A stretch of 64,000 nt of DNA. It comes from Mucilaginibacter rubeus (GTDB lineage: Bacteria; Bacteroidota; Bacteroidia; Sphingobacteriales; Sphingobacteriaceae). The translations under genes were made by a program, and so were the position numbers. Numbering within the stretch: position 1 is the stretch's first letter; every line of letters starts with the position of its first letter. Under the pieces are notes generated by a model. The model saw only the letters and a program-made list of their open reading frames with translations. It was not told where the DNA came from and searched no databases. Below are positions 8,648-19,400 of this stretch, in pieces. The DNA lies in contig NZ_BMKD01000002.1 of assembly GCF_014643835.1 (NCBI RefSeq), positions 868,001-932,000 of the forward strand. The letters run 5' to 3'.

Positions 8648-9883
8648 TTATTTTCTAATATCAAGTGCATGATCGGCAGGTGCATCCTGGCCGCTCCAGA
8701 TTTTAACTGCGGTCCAGGGTTCGTCCGCATCAGTCCAAAACGGATCGGTTTCGGGCAAGCCTAATGGTACAAAAACAGTAGCGCAGAAATAAAGGCTGCC
8801 GGTTGTAATATAAAAATCGGCCAGGCCGGGCTGCTTGCCATATAAACCCATATTAAGCCAGCCATCGGCAGTAAAAGTTTGCGGTGCGCCAAGCGTTTTT
8901 TTGATCATAGCTGTTAGCGCGCATCTTACCTGTGCCGGTTTCAGGTTTGCAGGCAGTTGTTTTTTGTAGGCGATATTTGCTAAATGATGAAATGCGCCGC
9001 CGCGATAAACTATCGACCGTCCGATAGCCGGGAAGCTTCCATCAGCATTAATAAGGCGCTCAAGCACTTCGGCATAACGTTGGCCAACAGCCAACTCACG
9101 TTGTTCCTCACGCACATAAGTTTTCTTTTTAGCATCTACCTCTTCCAATATGGTACTCAGGTTTGGATGGATCACGATGCTATTATAATAATCGAGATGA
9201 AAGCTCATCCCGTCCGAATACATACCGTCGCCAACATACCAATGTTCTGTAAATTCGCGGATACCAAATTCAACCCTTACCGGATCGTAGCCAAGGTCAT
9301 ATTTGCAAAAGAATGCCTCTATCATCCCCGAAAACAAAATCCAGTTGGAATAAACCGGAACAGTTGCCCGGGTAGTTTTCATTACTTCAACCACTTGTTT
9401 TTTGGTAGCATCATCAAGATGCTCCCATAACCATGGACTCCGCACCAAGGCAAAAGCAACAAACGAGGCATCAACCAATGGCTGGCCACCGCTCCATTGC
9501 ATATAGTCTTTAGCCTGCGGATTAACCGCGTTTGCAATAGCCTTTAAAGACCAGGCCCTGTATTGTTCGCGAAGTTTTACCTCGGCTGGATCACCACCTT
9601 CTAATTGTAACCACGGTGCTATACCACACAATGTACGACCAAAAGCTTCCAGGTATCCCACCTTAGCACGACTTTCCTTATTATCAACCCTATCAGACAA
9701 TTCCATGGGCATTTTCTCTTTAAGCTGATCGGCAGCAAGGTTGCTAATCACCGGCCGGGCTACCTTATCCATGTAGCTTAACCACAATTTCCTGTCGGAC
9801 ACCTGGGCGATATTCTTTTTGCTTTGGGCGGATGCACAAAACGGAGCGCTTATCAATAGAAAGTAAAATATGAGTTTCTTCAT
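8648..9883 (-). CDS. DUF2264-domain protein, probable periplasmic glycoside hydrolase
   Basis: The 411-residue protein has a signal peptide (MKKLIFYFLLISAPFCASA) and covers the full length of DUF2264. Recognisable pieces are ESRAKVGYLEAFGRTLCGIA (72-91), WLQLEGGDP, NWILFSGMIEAFF, YVGDGMYSDGMSFHLDYYNS and IGRSIVYRGGAFHHLA. The family has an (alpha/alpha)6-barrel look. From memory it overlaps the GH154 beta-glucuronidase family described in gut Bacteroides arabinogalactan loci, but that link was not checked. It sits 14 bases upstream of the GH43 start in the same string, which supports a role in uronic-acid side-chain removal. The catalytic residues cannot be named from sequence alone. Confidence 0.85.
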   Translation of the reverse strand: MKKLIFYFLLISAPFCASAQSKKNIAQVSDRKLWLSYMDKVARPVISNLAADQLKEKMPMELSDRVDNKESRAKVGYLEAFGRTLCGIAPWLQLEGGDPAEVKLREQYRAWSLKAIANAVNPQAKDYMQWSGGQPLVDASFVAFALVRSPWLWEHLDDATKKQVVEVMKTTRATVPVYSNWILFSGMIEAFFCKYDLGYDPVRVEFGIREFTEHWYVGDGMYSDGMSFHLDYYNSIVIHPNLSTILEEVDAKKKTYVREEQRELAVGQRYAEVLERLINADGSFPAIGRSIVYRGGAFHHLANIAYKKQLPANLKPAQVRCALTAMIKKTLGAPQTFTADGWLNMGLYGKQPGLADFYITTGSLYFCATVFVPLGLPETDPFWTDADEPWTAVKIWSGQDAPADHALDIRK

Positions 9884-9930
9884 CCGGGATGTTTATTTGT
9901 TTATTATACTTTGATTCAAGTTCCATGTTG

Positions 9931-10016
9931 TAAGTCTCAAGTCGAAAGCTCTAAGTCTTAAGTCGTTTTTTCTTAAAATATGTCTAAAGACTTTCGACAG
10001 ACTTTCAACTTTAAAG
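9931..10016. repeat. second inverted tract of seven-base repeats
   Basis: Five units in exact seven-base phase run from 9931 to 9965 (TAAGTCT, CAAGTCG, AAAGCTC, TAAGTCT, TAAGTCG). After a T/A-rich spacer, an opposing arm runs from about 9981 to 10016 (minus-strand units AAAGTTG, AAAGTCT, AAAGTCT). It occupies the gap after the BNR_4 gene and touches its stop codon, as the tract at 3745-3836 does for GH35. The unit sequence differs (AAGTC against AAAGC), but the architecture is the same. Confidence 0.7.
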
Positions 10017-11330
10017 CGTCCATTCCAATACCTGTATGTTAGTGGGCGGTATACTGGCTTTCCCTTCACCATCAACCTGGGCTACCTGTTGTACAAACAG
10101 GTTAAGAATCTTTTTATCTTTCCATAGCTCGGTATCATAAGTCGGTTCCCATTCCTCTACAGGCGTGGTAGTTAAATCACTAACCTGCCAGTTTGAAGTT
10201 TTCAGGTCGGCATTCATCGCCACCGAAACTTTATTACCGCGTTCAGCGTCCCTGAAAATTAGTGCTGCTGATTGCATCCCGCCATTGTTCCAGGTAATGA
10301 TCTGCGGGCGAGATATCGGGATCCGTTTGGTACCTGTGCCTCCAAGGCTGAATGCCGTTTTCCTAAAACCAAGATTGGCCGAGTGCCAACCACTGCTGGT
10401 TTTAAAAACAATATGATACTGCGGTGCAGTTGAACTGCTATCGCGCCAATAGGTTGCGATAAAAGGGTTGCCCCCGTCATCGGCAAACATGGATGTTTGA
10501 TTGATGAGCTCGCTGTGCTGCGGAATCCGGCATGCGTACTCAGCATTAGCAGCATTAATCGGGAGCATATATTTTTCGCCAGTCGATTTTTCCCAGGTTA
10601 AACCTGCGTCGTTTGATCGGGCGTAGCACATGTCATGATTACTTGCTACGTCTGGCGTTTCGCGCCATACCCATGAAATATGGATTGTCCCTTTTTTATC
10701 GATGCACATTTGCCAGTAGGCATTGCGTTTACCCTCACCGTCAATAAGATTTTGCTGTATGTTAACCCATTTTTGAGTAGTTATATTATACCTGTTCATG
10801 ACCAGGTTTCCGTTACCCGAACCTCCGTCGCGGTAAACAAATAACAGATCGCCATCTTGTAAACGATAAAATTCGGGATAGCTGACCTTGTTTTCGCCAC
10901 CCCCTGTCATGCTTTGTTGGGCCGACAAAGTTAGGCTTCCGGGCTTAATGCTTTTAGCATAGTTTAAAGTCTGATTATGGTGCCCCCAGGCAACATGCAA
11001 ATAACCGGCACCATCAACCATGATACTGATATCCTTATGGGCATCAGCAGCATCGGCTTTATATTGCGTTGCAGCAACCTGCCAGTTACCAGATCCGCTT
11101 TTTCTCTTAGCCAACACTAAAGCCTGGTCGTTGTTATAATAAGCGGCGTATTGTTCACCCTTAAAAGTAACTAATGAGTTTTTGCGAAAAACAACTGTAT
11201 TGACAGAGTTATTAGCCCAGCCCAAACCAATAGTGGTAGTAGTTACTTTGCCGGTTTGAGCAGATACAACAATAGTGCTCCCAAACAGGACACATGTAAA
11301 AAAAAGTGATCTTAAATGGTATAGCTTCAT
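10011..11330 (-). CDS. BNR_4 beta-propeller enzyme (PL24/PL25/GH145-like)
   Basis: The start is taken at MKLYHLRSLFFTCVLFGSTI, which opens a signal peptide ending near VVSAQ; a further ATG 21 bases upstream gives a poorer leader. The roughly 439-residue mature-length propeller contains AHKDISIMVDGAGYLHVAWG followed by HHNQTLNYAKS, then VSYPEFYRLQDGDLLFVYRD and HISWVWRETPD. The histidine-rich blade and length fit the BNR_4 group, which holds ulvan lyases (PL24, PL25) and the GH145 rhamnosidase that removes L-rhamnose from Rha-GlcA. With a rhamnose mutarotase and a probable glucuronidase in the same string, the rhamnosidase reading is favoured. A lyase remains possible. Confidence 0.85.
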   Translation of the reverse strand: MKLYHLRSLFFTCVLFGSTIVVSAQTGKVTTTTIGLGWANNSVNTVVFRKNSLVTFKGEQYAAYYNNDQALVLAKRKSGSGNWQVAATQYKADAADAHKDISIMVDGAGYLHVAWGHHNQTLNYAKSIKPGSLTLSAQQSMTGGGENKVSYPEFYRLQDGDLLFVYRDGGSGNGNLVMNRYNITTQKWVNIQQNLIDGEGKRNAYWQMCIDKKGTIHISWVWRETPDVASNHDMCYARSNDAGLTWEKSTGEKYMLPINAANAEYACRIPQHSELINQTSMFADDGGNPFIATYWRDSSSTAPQYHIVFKTSSGWHSANLGFRKTAFSLGGTGTKRIPISRPQIITWNNGGMQSAALIFRDAERGNKVSVAMNADLKTSNWQVSDLTTTPVEEWEPTYDTELWKDKKILNLFVQQVAQVDGEGKASIPPTNIQVLEWTL

Positions 11331-11367
11331 AAAAAGTAAAAGTAAGGGCAATGGATATTGCCCTTAC
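11331..11367 (-). terminator. terminator-like hairpin between susD and the BNR_4 gene
   Basis: A perfect 11-base-pair stem (arms 11342-11352 and 11357-11367, GTAAGGGCAAT with its complement, four-base loop) is followed, in minus-strand sense, by TTTTACTTTTT ending at the ATG of the BNR_4 gene. This is a canonical Rho-independent terminator shape. Inside the PUL it would let SusC/SusD be made in excess over the enzymes, or act as an attenuator. The opposite strand also has a short T run. Confidence 0.75.
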
Positions 11368-11386
11368 TTTTTATTTGTGTTTTAAT

Positions 11387-13009
11387 TTAATAACCCGGAT
11401 TTTGCTCCAGCACCGCATCTTTATTCAATTGAATTTCAGACAGAGGGATAGGTAGCAGCAGATTCTTAGCTGCGAGCCCGGTTGTTGGGTGAACGGCATC
11501 GTTACTATTAAGCCGCGTGGCACGGTCAACCAGTGTACCTGTACGCATCAAGGTTTGGCGGCGGTTTTCCTCGCCGATCAATTCCCTGGCACGTTCATCA
11601 AGTATAAAATCAAGTGTCATTTGCGCGGCCGTTACCTGTGGTGCATTAGCCCGCGTCCTTAACACGTTAATAGAAGTGGCCGCATCGGCAGTTTTGCCTT
11701 GTTTAAACTGTGCTTCGGCGAGTAGCAGGTAAGTTTCACCTAAACGCATCATGATAAAATCCTTGATCATGGCGTAGCCAAAAGTATCGTTAGGATCAAA
11801 CGCGCCCCATTTAGTTGTACTCGGGCAAATCCTGAATAAGGTATCCGCGCCAGCAAATGGTACAGGTTTTCCTAATAACGCAGGGTACTTAGGATCATTG
11901 TAATAGTATTGTCTTTTAATACTATATTGTGAATTACGAATGTCCCCTTGTGGATACAGCCCATAAAGCACCCAGTTACTTAATCTTAATCTCCCGATAC
12001 TACGACCACCTAAGGAATCGCAAGGCAACATTCCCGGAATCTGATAGTATGCCGCGCCCCACACCCTGCGTTGCTGAGCATTATCCACATTTCCACCTAC
12101 AACAACTGATGAATTTTCCTGTTCAAGCACCCAGATAGCTTCGGCGTTGCCTTGTGCACGGCGTTGATTGCCATATACAAACATATCTGAATAGTAATCG
12201 CCGGCGCCACCTGCCCTTACGCCATAACGGGCTTTGATCAGGCTAAATTTGCCACTATTGATAATGGCCTGAGCTTGCTGCTCAGCAAGGTCGTTTTTAC
12301 CCATACGCAGATAAGCTTCGGCTAACAACTGCATTGCCATGTATTTGTTAGCCCTGCCAACCGGCTTACCCTGAGCGTTTGTTTTCGCGGTACCGGCATT
12401 AAGGTCGGCCAGGTTAGTAACTGCATAGTTAAGGTCACTGGTAATAAGCGCGTTTAAATCATCAAGAGACGCACGGGTAAAGTTTATCTTCGGAACAGTT
12501 AAAGCGTGATCAGTAAGCGGCACTTTACCAAATAAGGTAACCAGGTTATTGTAGGCATAGGCTCTGAAAAACTTGGCCTCTGCTTCCACTTGTTTTTTTC
12601 CTATAGATCCTAATTTTGTATTTGATGGATTTTCAGCATTGTCAATTATAATATTAGCGTTATTGATCATCGCATAATATTTGCCCCAGATATATTTGGC
12701 GGCGTCATCCTGTGGTGCCAGCGCACTATAATTATAATAAGGCACCTCTATCCCCTGCTGCTGGGCTGTAGCGTTCGCCACATCTGTACCTACCTGCCAA
12801 ACACTTGGCCAGCCCTGCGCACCTGAATAGGTTAGGATACCGGTTTCAAGGTTGTATAAACCTATTGCCGATGCCTCCATACCCAATGAATCGGTAACAG
12901 TAAGGGGAGTATATGACGAGTATGGTTTTTCGTCGAGATATGATTTTTTGCAAGATGCGAATGCTGTTAACACACCTGCAAAGAGTAATATTGCTGAATA
13001 GTTTTTCAT
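11387..13009 (-). CDS. SusD/RagB-family starch-binding-like lipoprotein
   Basis: The 540-residue protein begins with a lipoprotein signal ending AFASC (Cys19). It has the helical TPR-rich SusD fold: KKQVEAEAKFFRAYAYNNLV (about 138-157) is the conserved helix that contacts the polysaccharide-capturing face. The C-terminal RagB segment shows MMRLGETYLLLAEAQFKQG, INVLRTRANAP, FILDERARELIGEENRR and the closing LNKDAVLEQNPGY. It is anchored in the outer membrane and forms the lid of the SusC transporter encoded 17 bases upstream. The glycan is not readable from the protein; from neighbours, an arabinogalactan-type polymer is inferred. Confidence 0.96.
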   Translation of the reverse strand: MKNYSAILLFAGVLTAFASCKKSYLDEKPYSSYTPLTVTDSLGMEASAIGLYNLETGILTYSGAQGWPSVWQVGTDVANATAQQQGIEVPYYNYSALAPQDDAAKYIWGKYYAMINNANIIIDNAENPSNTKLGSIGKKQVEAEAKFFRAYAYNNLVTLFGKVPLTDHALTVPKINFTRASLDDLNALITSDLNYAVTNLADLNAGTAKTNAQGKPVGRANKYMAMQLLAEAYLRMGKNDLAEQQAQAIINSGKFSLIKARYGVRAGGAGDYYSDMFVYGNQRRAQGNAEAIWVLEQENSSVVVGGNVDNAQQRRVWGAAYYQIPGMLPCDSLGGRSIGRLRLSNWVLYGLYPQGDIRNSQYSIKRQYYYNDPKYPALLGKPVPFAGADTLFRICPSTTKWGAFDPNDTFGYAMIKDFIMMRLGETYLLLAEAQFKQGKTADAATSINVLRTRANAPQVTAAQMTLDFILDERARELIGEENRRQTLMRTGTLVDRATRLNSNDAVHPTTGLAAKNLLLPIPLSEIQLNKDAVLEQNPGY

Positions 13010-13026
13010 GTCTTTTTACGGGTTAG

Positions 13027-16000
13027 TTATTTTAAAGAAATATTAGCACCTAAAATGATTGTACGGGTTTGTGGATAATTATTTACCCAATCGCCCGATC
13101 CGCGGGTTGAGTAATTGGCCTCAGGGTCCCATCCTATCCAGTTTGTAAACGTTTTCAGGTTTCTACCGCTTAAATAAAAGGTTAAACCGCTTATGCCTGC
13201 TTTATCAAGCAACCTTTGAGGAACTACGTAACTAAAAGTCACATCTTTAATACGTGTATAGCTGGCATTACGCGGATAACCATAACCACGCGTGTTGGTA
13301 TAAGTTAATGACTGAAACTCGTTACTGTTATTGGTTGGTGTCCAGTAACCAACCGCGGCAGGCGTATTTCTTCTGCCCGATTCATCGGCGTAATTTAAAT
13401 CGGCGTTATTTTTTAACATACCCTGTGCCGTTTGTACAAAGATGCTCAGGTTAAAATTCTTATAATGAAATGTGTTGGTTAAACCGCCGGTCCATTTAGG
13501 GTCCTGCTGTCCTAATATTACCCTGTCCCCATCGGCAGTAATTTTACCATCACCGTTAATATCGGCAAATTTCAAATCCCCCGGCTTAGCAACGGGATCC
13601 TGCTTGGAAGGATCTTCGCCTGTTTGCCAAACACCCGTCATTTTGTAATCATATATCACATTGATAGGCTTGCCTATAAACCATTTGTTACCTATGTCAT
13701 CTTTCCCATCGCCATAAAGGGCAACAATTTTATTTTTATTTGCTGCAAACACAATAGTACTTTCCCATCTAAAATCTTTGCCATCAATATTGCGGGTATT
13801 TAATGTTACCTCAATACCTTTATTTGCTACCTTACCTATGTTATCAACAACCTGGTTGTAACCGGTAATGGTTGGTAGGGCGCGGTTTAACAATAGTCCG
13901 GTTGTTCTTGAATCATAATATTCCACGGTACCACTGATTCTGCTATTCAACACAGAAAAGTCGGCCGCGATATTAGCCTGGTTAGTGCTTTCCCAGTGCA
14001 GGTTTCCGTTACCAAGATTGTTTGCCTGTATACCTACGGTACTTACCCCATTAAAAGGAAACCTTACCGTACCATCCGATGTAATGGTTCTGTAAACACT
14101 TACCGCCTCGTTACCGGTTTTACCGTATGATGCCCTAAGTTTTAAGTTATTGATCAGTTTGGAGTTTTTGAGAAAATCTTCGTTACTTACATTCCAACCA
14201 AGAGCTGCAACCGGGAACCAGCCATATTTGGAAGTATTGGCACCAAATACTGATGAACCGTCACGCCTTACGGTCAGGGTTACCAGGTACCTGCTGTCAT
14301 ATGAATAATTCAACCTGGCCATTTGCGAATTAAGCGCATACCTATCTGAATAACTCCCTGAAAAGCCATTTACACTTGCGCCTGATACTGTTGCGCCAAT
14401 ACCAATCTGGTTAAATGACAGTTCGTCGTTTATATAACCAGTGCCGGCTATTCCCGAAATGAAATATTTACGCTGCTGCGCGCTGTATAAGCCTGTAAAA
14501 TCGATCCGGTGCTTACCAAAATCGCGGGTATAAAGCAACAGGTTATCAAGTGTGTAGCTATTTGTTTCGGAACTTACCGCGGTTGCCGAACCTAAAGGTG
14601 TATTAGCCAAACGGCCGCTATAGCCGTCTACACGGGTAGGCAGGTAAGTATACCCGGCATTTAAGCGGTATTTTAAGCCTTTGAGCACACCTCCAAATTT
14701 CACTTCAGCATAGCCATTACCGCTAATGTTTACACTGCGGTTTATCTGATTTGTAGTTAAGCCAAGCAATGGATTAACATATAATTGCTCAGGCGCCATC
14801 GGGTAAATAGTATAAGTGCCATCGGCGTTATATACGTTGCCATAGGGACTCATGGCTGTAGCGTTCAGTAAGTTTGCCCTGCCGCCATCATAGTTATTAT
14901 TAGCGAAATACAAATTTGCGCCCACGCTCAGGTAGCTGGTTACGTTTACATCCAAGTTTGAACGTACGCTTGCACGGTTATACTGATAGCCTTTTATCAC
15001 ACCTTTTTGTTTCAGATAATCGCCTGATAAAAAGTATTTAACATCGGGGGTACCGCCTGTTACACTCAGGTTATGATCTTGCATAAAGCCTTGCTGGGTA
15101 GTTTCTTTTACCCAATCAATAGTACGGCCCGCTGCATAGTTAGCCCTTTCTGAGTTATTATACACCGGCTCCGGGAATTGTTGAGTTAAGTGGTTTTGAG
15201 ATTCATAATCAAGGAACTTCTGGGTAAATGAGGCCGGATCGCGTGGTTCAAGGATATGCCCAAGATTTTCATAACCGGCATATCCGTTGTAACGAATTAC
15301 AGGTTTACCAGTAGTACCACGTTTTGTAGTGATCAGGATAACGCCTTGCGAGCCGTTAGCACCATAAATAGCAACTGCGGAAGCATCTTTAAGGATTTCC
15401 ATTGACGCAATATCGTTGGGGTTAATATCATTAAGTGATCCCCCACTTTTTGTAAGCGGGATACCATCAACTACCACAAAAGGCCCCGAAGCTGCCGATA
15501 TGGAATTTTGACCCCTCACTGTAACTGAAGGCTGGCGACCAGGAATTGATGATGTGGTGGTTACAGTTACCCCGGCAACGGCACCTTCTACGGCCTGCAA
15601 TACGTTAGTTACCGGCAATTGTGATAAGCGGGACTTGGGTACCGTTGTAACCGAACCGGTAACGTCCGATCGTTTTTGCGTACCGTAACCAACCACTACA
15701 ACCTCATTAAGCTGCTTGTTACTATCTTCAAGTACGATATTTAATGTGGTGGTATTTTTTGTAACCGCAATGAATTTGGCTACCATGCTCACAAAAGAGA
15801 TCTTTAACGTTGAGCCTTCCGCAACTTCTATTTTAAAAGTGCCATTAACATCGGTTGTGGTTGATTGGGTTGTGCCCTGGATGTTTACAGTTGCACCGGG
15901 CAACACATTGCCGGTAGCATCTTTTACAACACCTTTTACATTAATTTTTGTTTGCGCGCTTGCCAGTTGAGCAATGCCTGTGAGCATCATTATTAAAAGC

Positions 16001-16041
16001 AATACGGAAAAACTTTTTAAGAGAGTAAATCTATATTTCAT
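13027..16041 (-). CDS. SusC/RagA-family TonB-linked outer-membrane transporter
   Basis: The 1004-residue protein has a signal peptide (1-29), a carboxypeptidase-regulatory-like domain (about 32-110, VKGVVKDATGNVLPGATVNI), a TonB-box-like stretch EVVVVGYGTQKRSDVTGSV (114-132), a plug (about 135-240, with VVDGIPL and ITTKRG) and a 22-strand barrel to the C-terminus. There is no STN domain, which fits control by the neighbouring hybrid two-component system rather than by sigma/FecR. It imports oligosaccharides across the outer membrane together with the adjacent SusD. Its start lies about 376 bases from the HTCS stop, leaving room for a dedicated promoter. Confidence 0.96.
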   Translation of the reverse strand: MKYRFTLLKSFSVLLLIMMLTGIAQLASAQTKINVKGVVKDATGNVLPGATVNIQGTTQSTTTDVNGTFKIEVAEGSTLKISFVSMVAKFIAVTKNTTTLNIVLEDSNKQLNEVVVVGYGTQKRSDVTGSVTTVPKSRLSQLPVTNVLQAVEGAVAGVTVTTTSSIPGRQPSVTVRGQNSISAASGPFVVVDGIPLTKSGGSLNDINPNDIASMEILKDASAVAIYGANGSQGVILITTKRGTTGKPVIRYNGYAGYENLGHILEPRDPASFTQKFLDYESQNHLTQQFPEPVYNNSERANYAAGRTIDWVKETTQQGFMQDHNLSVTGGTPDVKYFLSGDYLKQKGVIKGYQYNRASVRSNLDVNVTSYLSVGANLYFANNNYDGGRANLLNATAMSPYGNVYNADGTYTIYPMAPEQLYVNPLLGLTTNQINRSVNISGNGYAEVKFGGVLKGLKYRLNAGYTYLPTRVDGYSGRLANTPLGSATAVSSETNSYTLDNLLLYTRDFGKHRIDFTGLYSAQQRKYFISGIAGTGYINDELSFNQIGIGATVSGASVNGFSGSYSDRYALNSQMARLNYSYDSRYLVTLTVRRDGSSVFGANTSKYGWFPVAALGWNVSNEDFLKNSKLINNLKLRASYGKTGNEAVSVYRTITSDGTVRFPFNGVSTVGIQANNLGNGNLHWESTNQANIAADFSVLNSRISGTVEYYDSRTTGLLLNRALPTITGYNQVVDNIGKVANKGIEVTLNTRNIDGKDFRWESTIVFAANKNKIVALYGDGKDDIGNKWFIGKPINVIYDYKMTGVWQTGEDPSKQDPVAKPGDLKFADINGDGKITADGDRVILGQQDPKWTGGLTNTFHYKNFNLSIFVQTAQGMLKNNADLNYADESGRRNTPAAVGYWTPTNNSNEFQSLTYTNTRGYGYPRNASYTRIKDVTFSYVVPQRLLDKAGISGLTFYLSGRNLKTFTNWIGWDPEANYSTRGSGDWVNNYPQTRTIILGANISLK

Positions 16042-16417
16042 AATTTAATTTGGTTTATAAGGGTTCATTTAATTTGGAATTTTGTGTGGTAACTGAGCCT
16101 ATCCGGGCCGATTTAACACCACTGCATTAGCTGCCCGGTTGCGCATTTTTGAAATTTTCATTGCATTAATTTTTAGTTTATGAATTGCCGGCAATAAAAT
16201 ATTGGTACTGATTATTGCCTGTCGGTTAAAACGAAATAAGCGGAATTTGGCTTTGCGAGAGAGGGGTAAAACTATAAATTACCGGGGTCAAAATATATAA
16301 AAAACCCTCTTTTTGATAGTTTTTTGTAGAATAAGCAATAAAATAAGTGTCAAATTCACTTTTATTTTTCCGGAAAGCTTTTCCGGCGACAACGTACTAT
16401 CCCGGTAAGGCAGGGTC
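16042..16417. other. intergenic region upstream of susC (PUL 1)
   Basis: No gene is seen. The region is AT-rich and should hold the susC promoter and the HTCS target site, but no clear TAnnTTTG element in minus-strand sense and no obvious direct repeat was found. One tight hairpin at 16370-16386 (CCGGAAA, loop GCT, TTTCCGG) lies just downstream of the HTCS stop. It lacks a T run in the HTCS direction, so it is not called a terminator. Confidence 0.5.
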
Positions 16418-19400
16418 TTATTTGGAAGAGTTTTTTTCAAACTCGTTCATACGATACGAAATTTGAAAATTTGCGCGGTGTTTTTTGATAAAATCAGACG
16501 GATTGATCCCGTATTGTTTGAAGAATTGTTCGCGAAAGTATTTCACATCGCTAAAGCCAACCTGGAATGCAGCTTCATTAACATTACAATTGGTTTGAAT
16601 GAGTAATTCGGCAGCTTTGCGCAGGCGCACAAACCGGATAAAGTTATTGACCGATTGCCCCGTGATGTTTTTAAGACGTTTAAATAAGGTTGCATAGCTG
16701 ATACCAATCTCTTTGGCCAACACATATACATCAAACTTATCGTCGGTAAAATAATGCTCAATTACCGAAATACAATTATTCAGAAAGTCCTTATTTTCCT
16801 GTGAGATACTGCGACCGGTGCTTTTCTTGGTAACCTCCTTATAAAAGTAATTCTGAAGCTCGGTTTTATTGCGTAGCACACTTTTTACGCGCGCTATGAG
16901 TAATTCTTTATCAAAAGGCTTGCGCAAAAAATCAATGGCCCCTTCCTCTATACTCTTAAGCATTATATCCGGCGTTGTATCGCCGGTTAAAAGGATAACA
17001 GGGATATGGCTTATGGCCTGGTCTTCTTTAACAATCCGGCACAGTTCAAGCCCGCTGATACCATCCATCACGATATCGCTTATAATTACATCGGGGATAT
17101 GCTTCTTGATAAGTTCAAGGCCTGTGGTACCGTCCTGCGCCTCGATTACGTTATAGCCCGGCGTAAAAATCTTTTTGATGTATGAACGGATCTGGTCGTT
17201 ATCATCAATCACCGTAAGCGTATGCCTGGCCGAACTGAAGAGCTCCAATCTCGCCAAATCCTCGTCTTCCGGCACAATATCTTTGTTATCTTCGCTAATA
17301 AGCTCATTTACATACGTGTAATCCGGCACAACATCATCGACAATAACCTCTCCCGAAAAATGAGCTTTACCCTTTGGCAACGCAAGCACAAATGTAGTGC
17401 CCCCCTCGGGGTTGTTTGAGTAGCTAATATTACCTTTATGACTTTCTATAAAAACCTTAACCAGGTATAAACCTATGCCAAAACCTTTGCGGAAGTAGTT
17501 TTTATCCTTTGCCTGGTAAAATTTATCAAACAGCCTATCGCCGGCCTCGGTATTTATGCCTATGCCATTATCGATTACTTTAAAATATACATAAGTATCG
17601 TCCTGTTCAATTACAACATGGATAGTACCACGGTCGGGAGTAAATTTTATAGCGTTTGAGATGAGGTTAAACAAAGCTATTTCTATCTTTTCCAGGTCGC
17701 AGTACACCTCAATGGCATCTGAGCCGCCCTCGAGGGTATAACGAAGATGTTTAATTTTGGCTTGCTGAATAAAGCACGAATAAACCTCGTTACATAAAGT
17801 CACAAAATTTAACCTGCTTACTTTCAGCGAAGCATTTTCGCTTTCGGTTTTCCTGAAAAGCAGTAAATGATCAACCAAACCAAGCAGTCGGCGCGCATTG
17901 CGGTAAATTGTGCTCAGCTCTTCTGCATTTCCTTTACTTTGATTAAGAAGGTCCTTTATAGGGTTAATAATAAGCGTTAACGGCGTTCTGAACTCATGCG
18001 ATACATTGGTAAAGAAAGTCAGTTTCTTTTCGTTGAGCTCCTTTTCTTTCTCCACCTGCAGGTTGGCCAGCTTTACCTTAAACCTGAGCCTGGCCTGGTT
18101 TAATCTGTACCTGTAAAACGCGTAGCCTATAGCAACTATTAATGACAGGTAAACTATATAGGCCCACCAGGTACGATACCAAGGTGGCAAAACAATAATT
18201 TTAATGGTAATGGGTGGCGCTGTCCACTGTCCTTCCGTATTGGTAGCCCTGATTTTCAGTGTATAGGAGCCTTCATTGAGACGCGAAAAGTAGGCCGACT
18301 TTAGCTTGCCTACATAGTTCCAGCCATGGTCCCAGCCTTCAAGGTAATATGCATAGGATATCTTTTCGGGAAATGAATATTCAAGCGCTGTATAACTGAT
18401 GTTCAGCGTTGCCTGGCTAAACGGGATGGTTATATTTTTTAATTCATTTAACGGCAGTTTTGGGCCATATACACTATCGAGCTCAATTGAAACGTTGTTT
18501 ATTTTAAAATCAGAAAGCATGAGCTGGGGCTGGTGTGCATAAGGAGCGATACTATCGGGCGAAAACAAATTAAACCCTTTGATGCCGCCGAACAACATTT
18601 TGCCCGATGCCAGCTTTAAGGCCGCGTTGTAATTAAACTGGTTGCTTTGCAAACCATCAGATGCATTGTAATTGGTGATCTTTTTTGTGATTACATTAAA
18701 ACAGGAAAGGCCATTATAAGTACTGCACCATAAATTGCCGCTGTTATCAACCAATATATTCAGTACAGTATTGCTCGGTAACCCTGCCGATTCGGTGTAT
18801 CTTTTATACTGATGGGTGTTGGTATTATATTGAAGCAGCCCTCCGCCTTCGGTACCAATCCATAAATTGCGTTTATTATCTTCGGTAATAGCCCTGATGG
18901 CCTGGCCGATAAAATAAACCTGGTGTTTTTTATGCTGAACATCAATTTTGATGAGGCGACTATAATTTCCCGCCCACAAATTACCTCTATGATCTTCAAA
19001 AAGCGCGTGGAGGTTTACCAGGCTGTTATCAAAAAGTTCAAACTGATCTTTGGCCCGGTTGTACAAAAACAATGCCCCTCCCCAGGTACTGCCTGCCCAC
19101 AAACGGTGCTGCGAATCTTCATAAAGCTTCCAAAAATTCCGTTCTTCTTTTTTATCCACCGGGTTATAACAGCTATAATGTTTAAACCGGCCGGTTGCAT
19201 TATCAAACGCATCAATGCCACCATTAAAGGTTGCCACCCAAATCTTATTGGTATAGTCGTTTAAAATACTTACAACAAAATTACTGCTGATAGATCCCGG
19301 AATATTTTGGTGTACATAGGCAGTAAACGTATTTGTTTTAGTGTTCCAGTAATTTAACCCGCCGCCGTCAGTGCCAATCCATACATTATGCTGCTTATCT

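Noticed and set aside
8984-9430. 148-codon open frame antisense to the DUF2264 gene
   Set aside because: It is a shadow of the real gene on the minus strand, with no family motif or leader.
16370-16386. CCGGAAA-GCT-TTTCCGG hairpin as the HTCS terminator
   Set aside because: In the HTCS direction the stem is followed by A-rich and not T-rich sequence, so it lacks the terminator signature.
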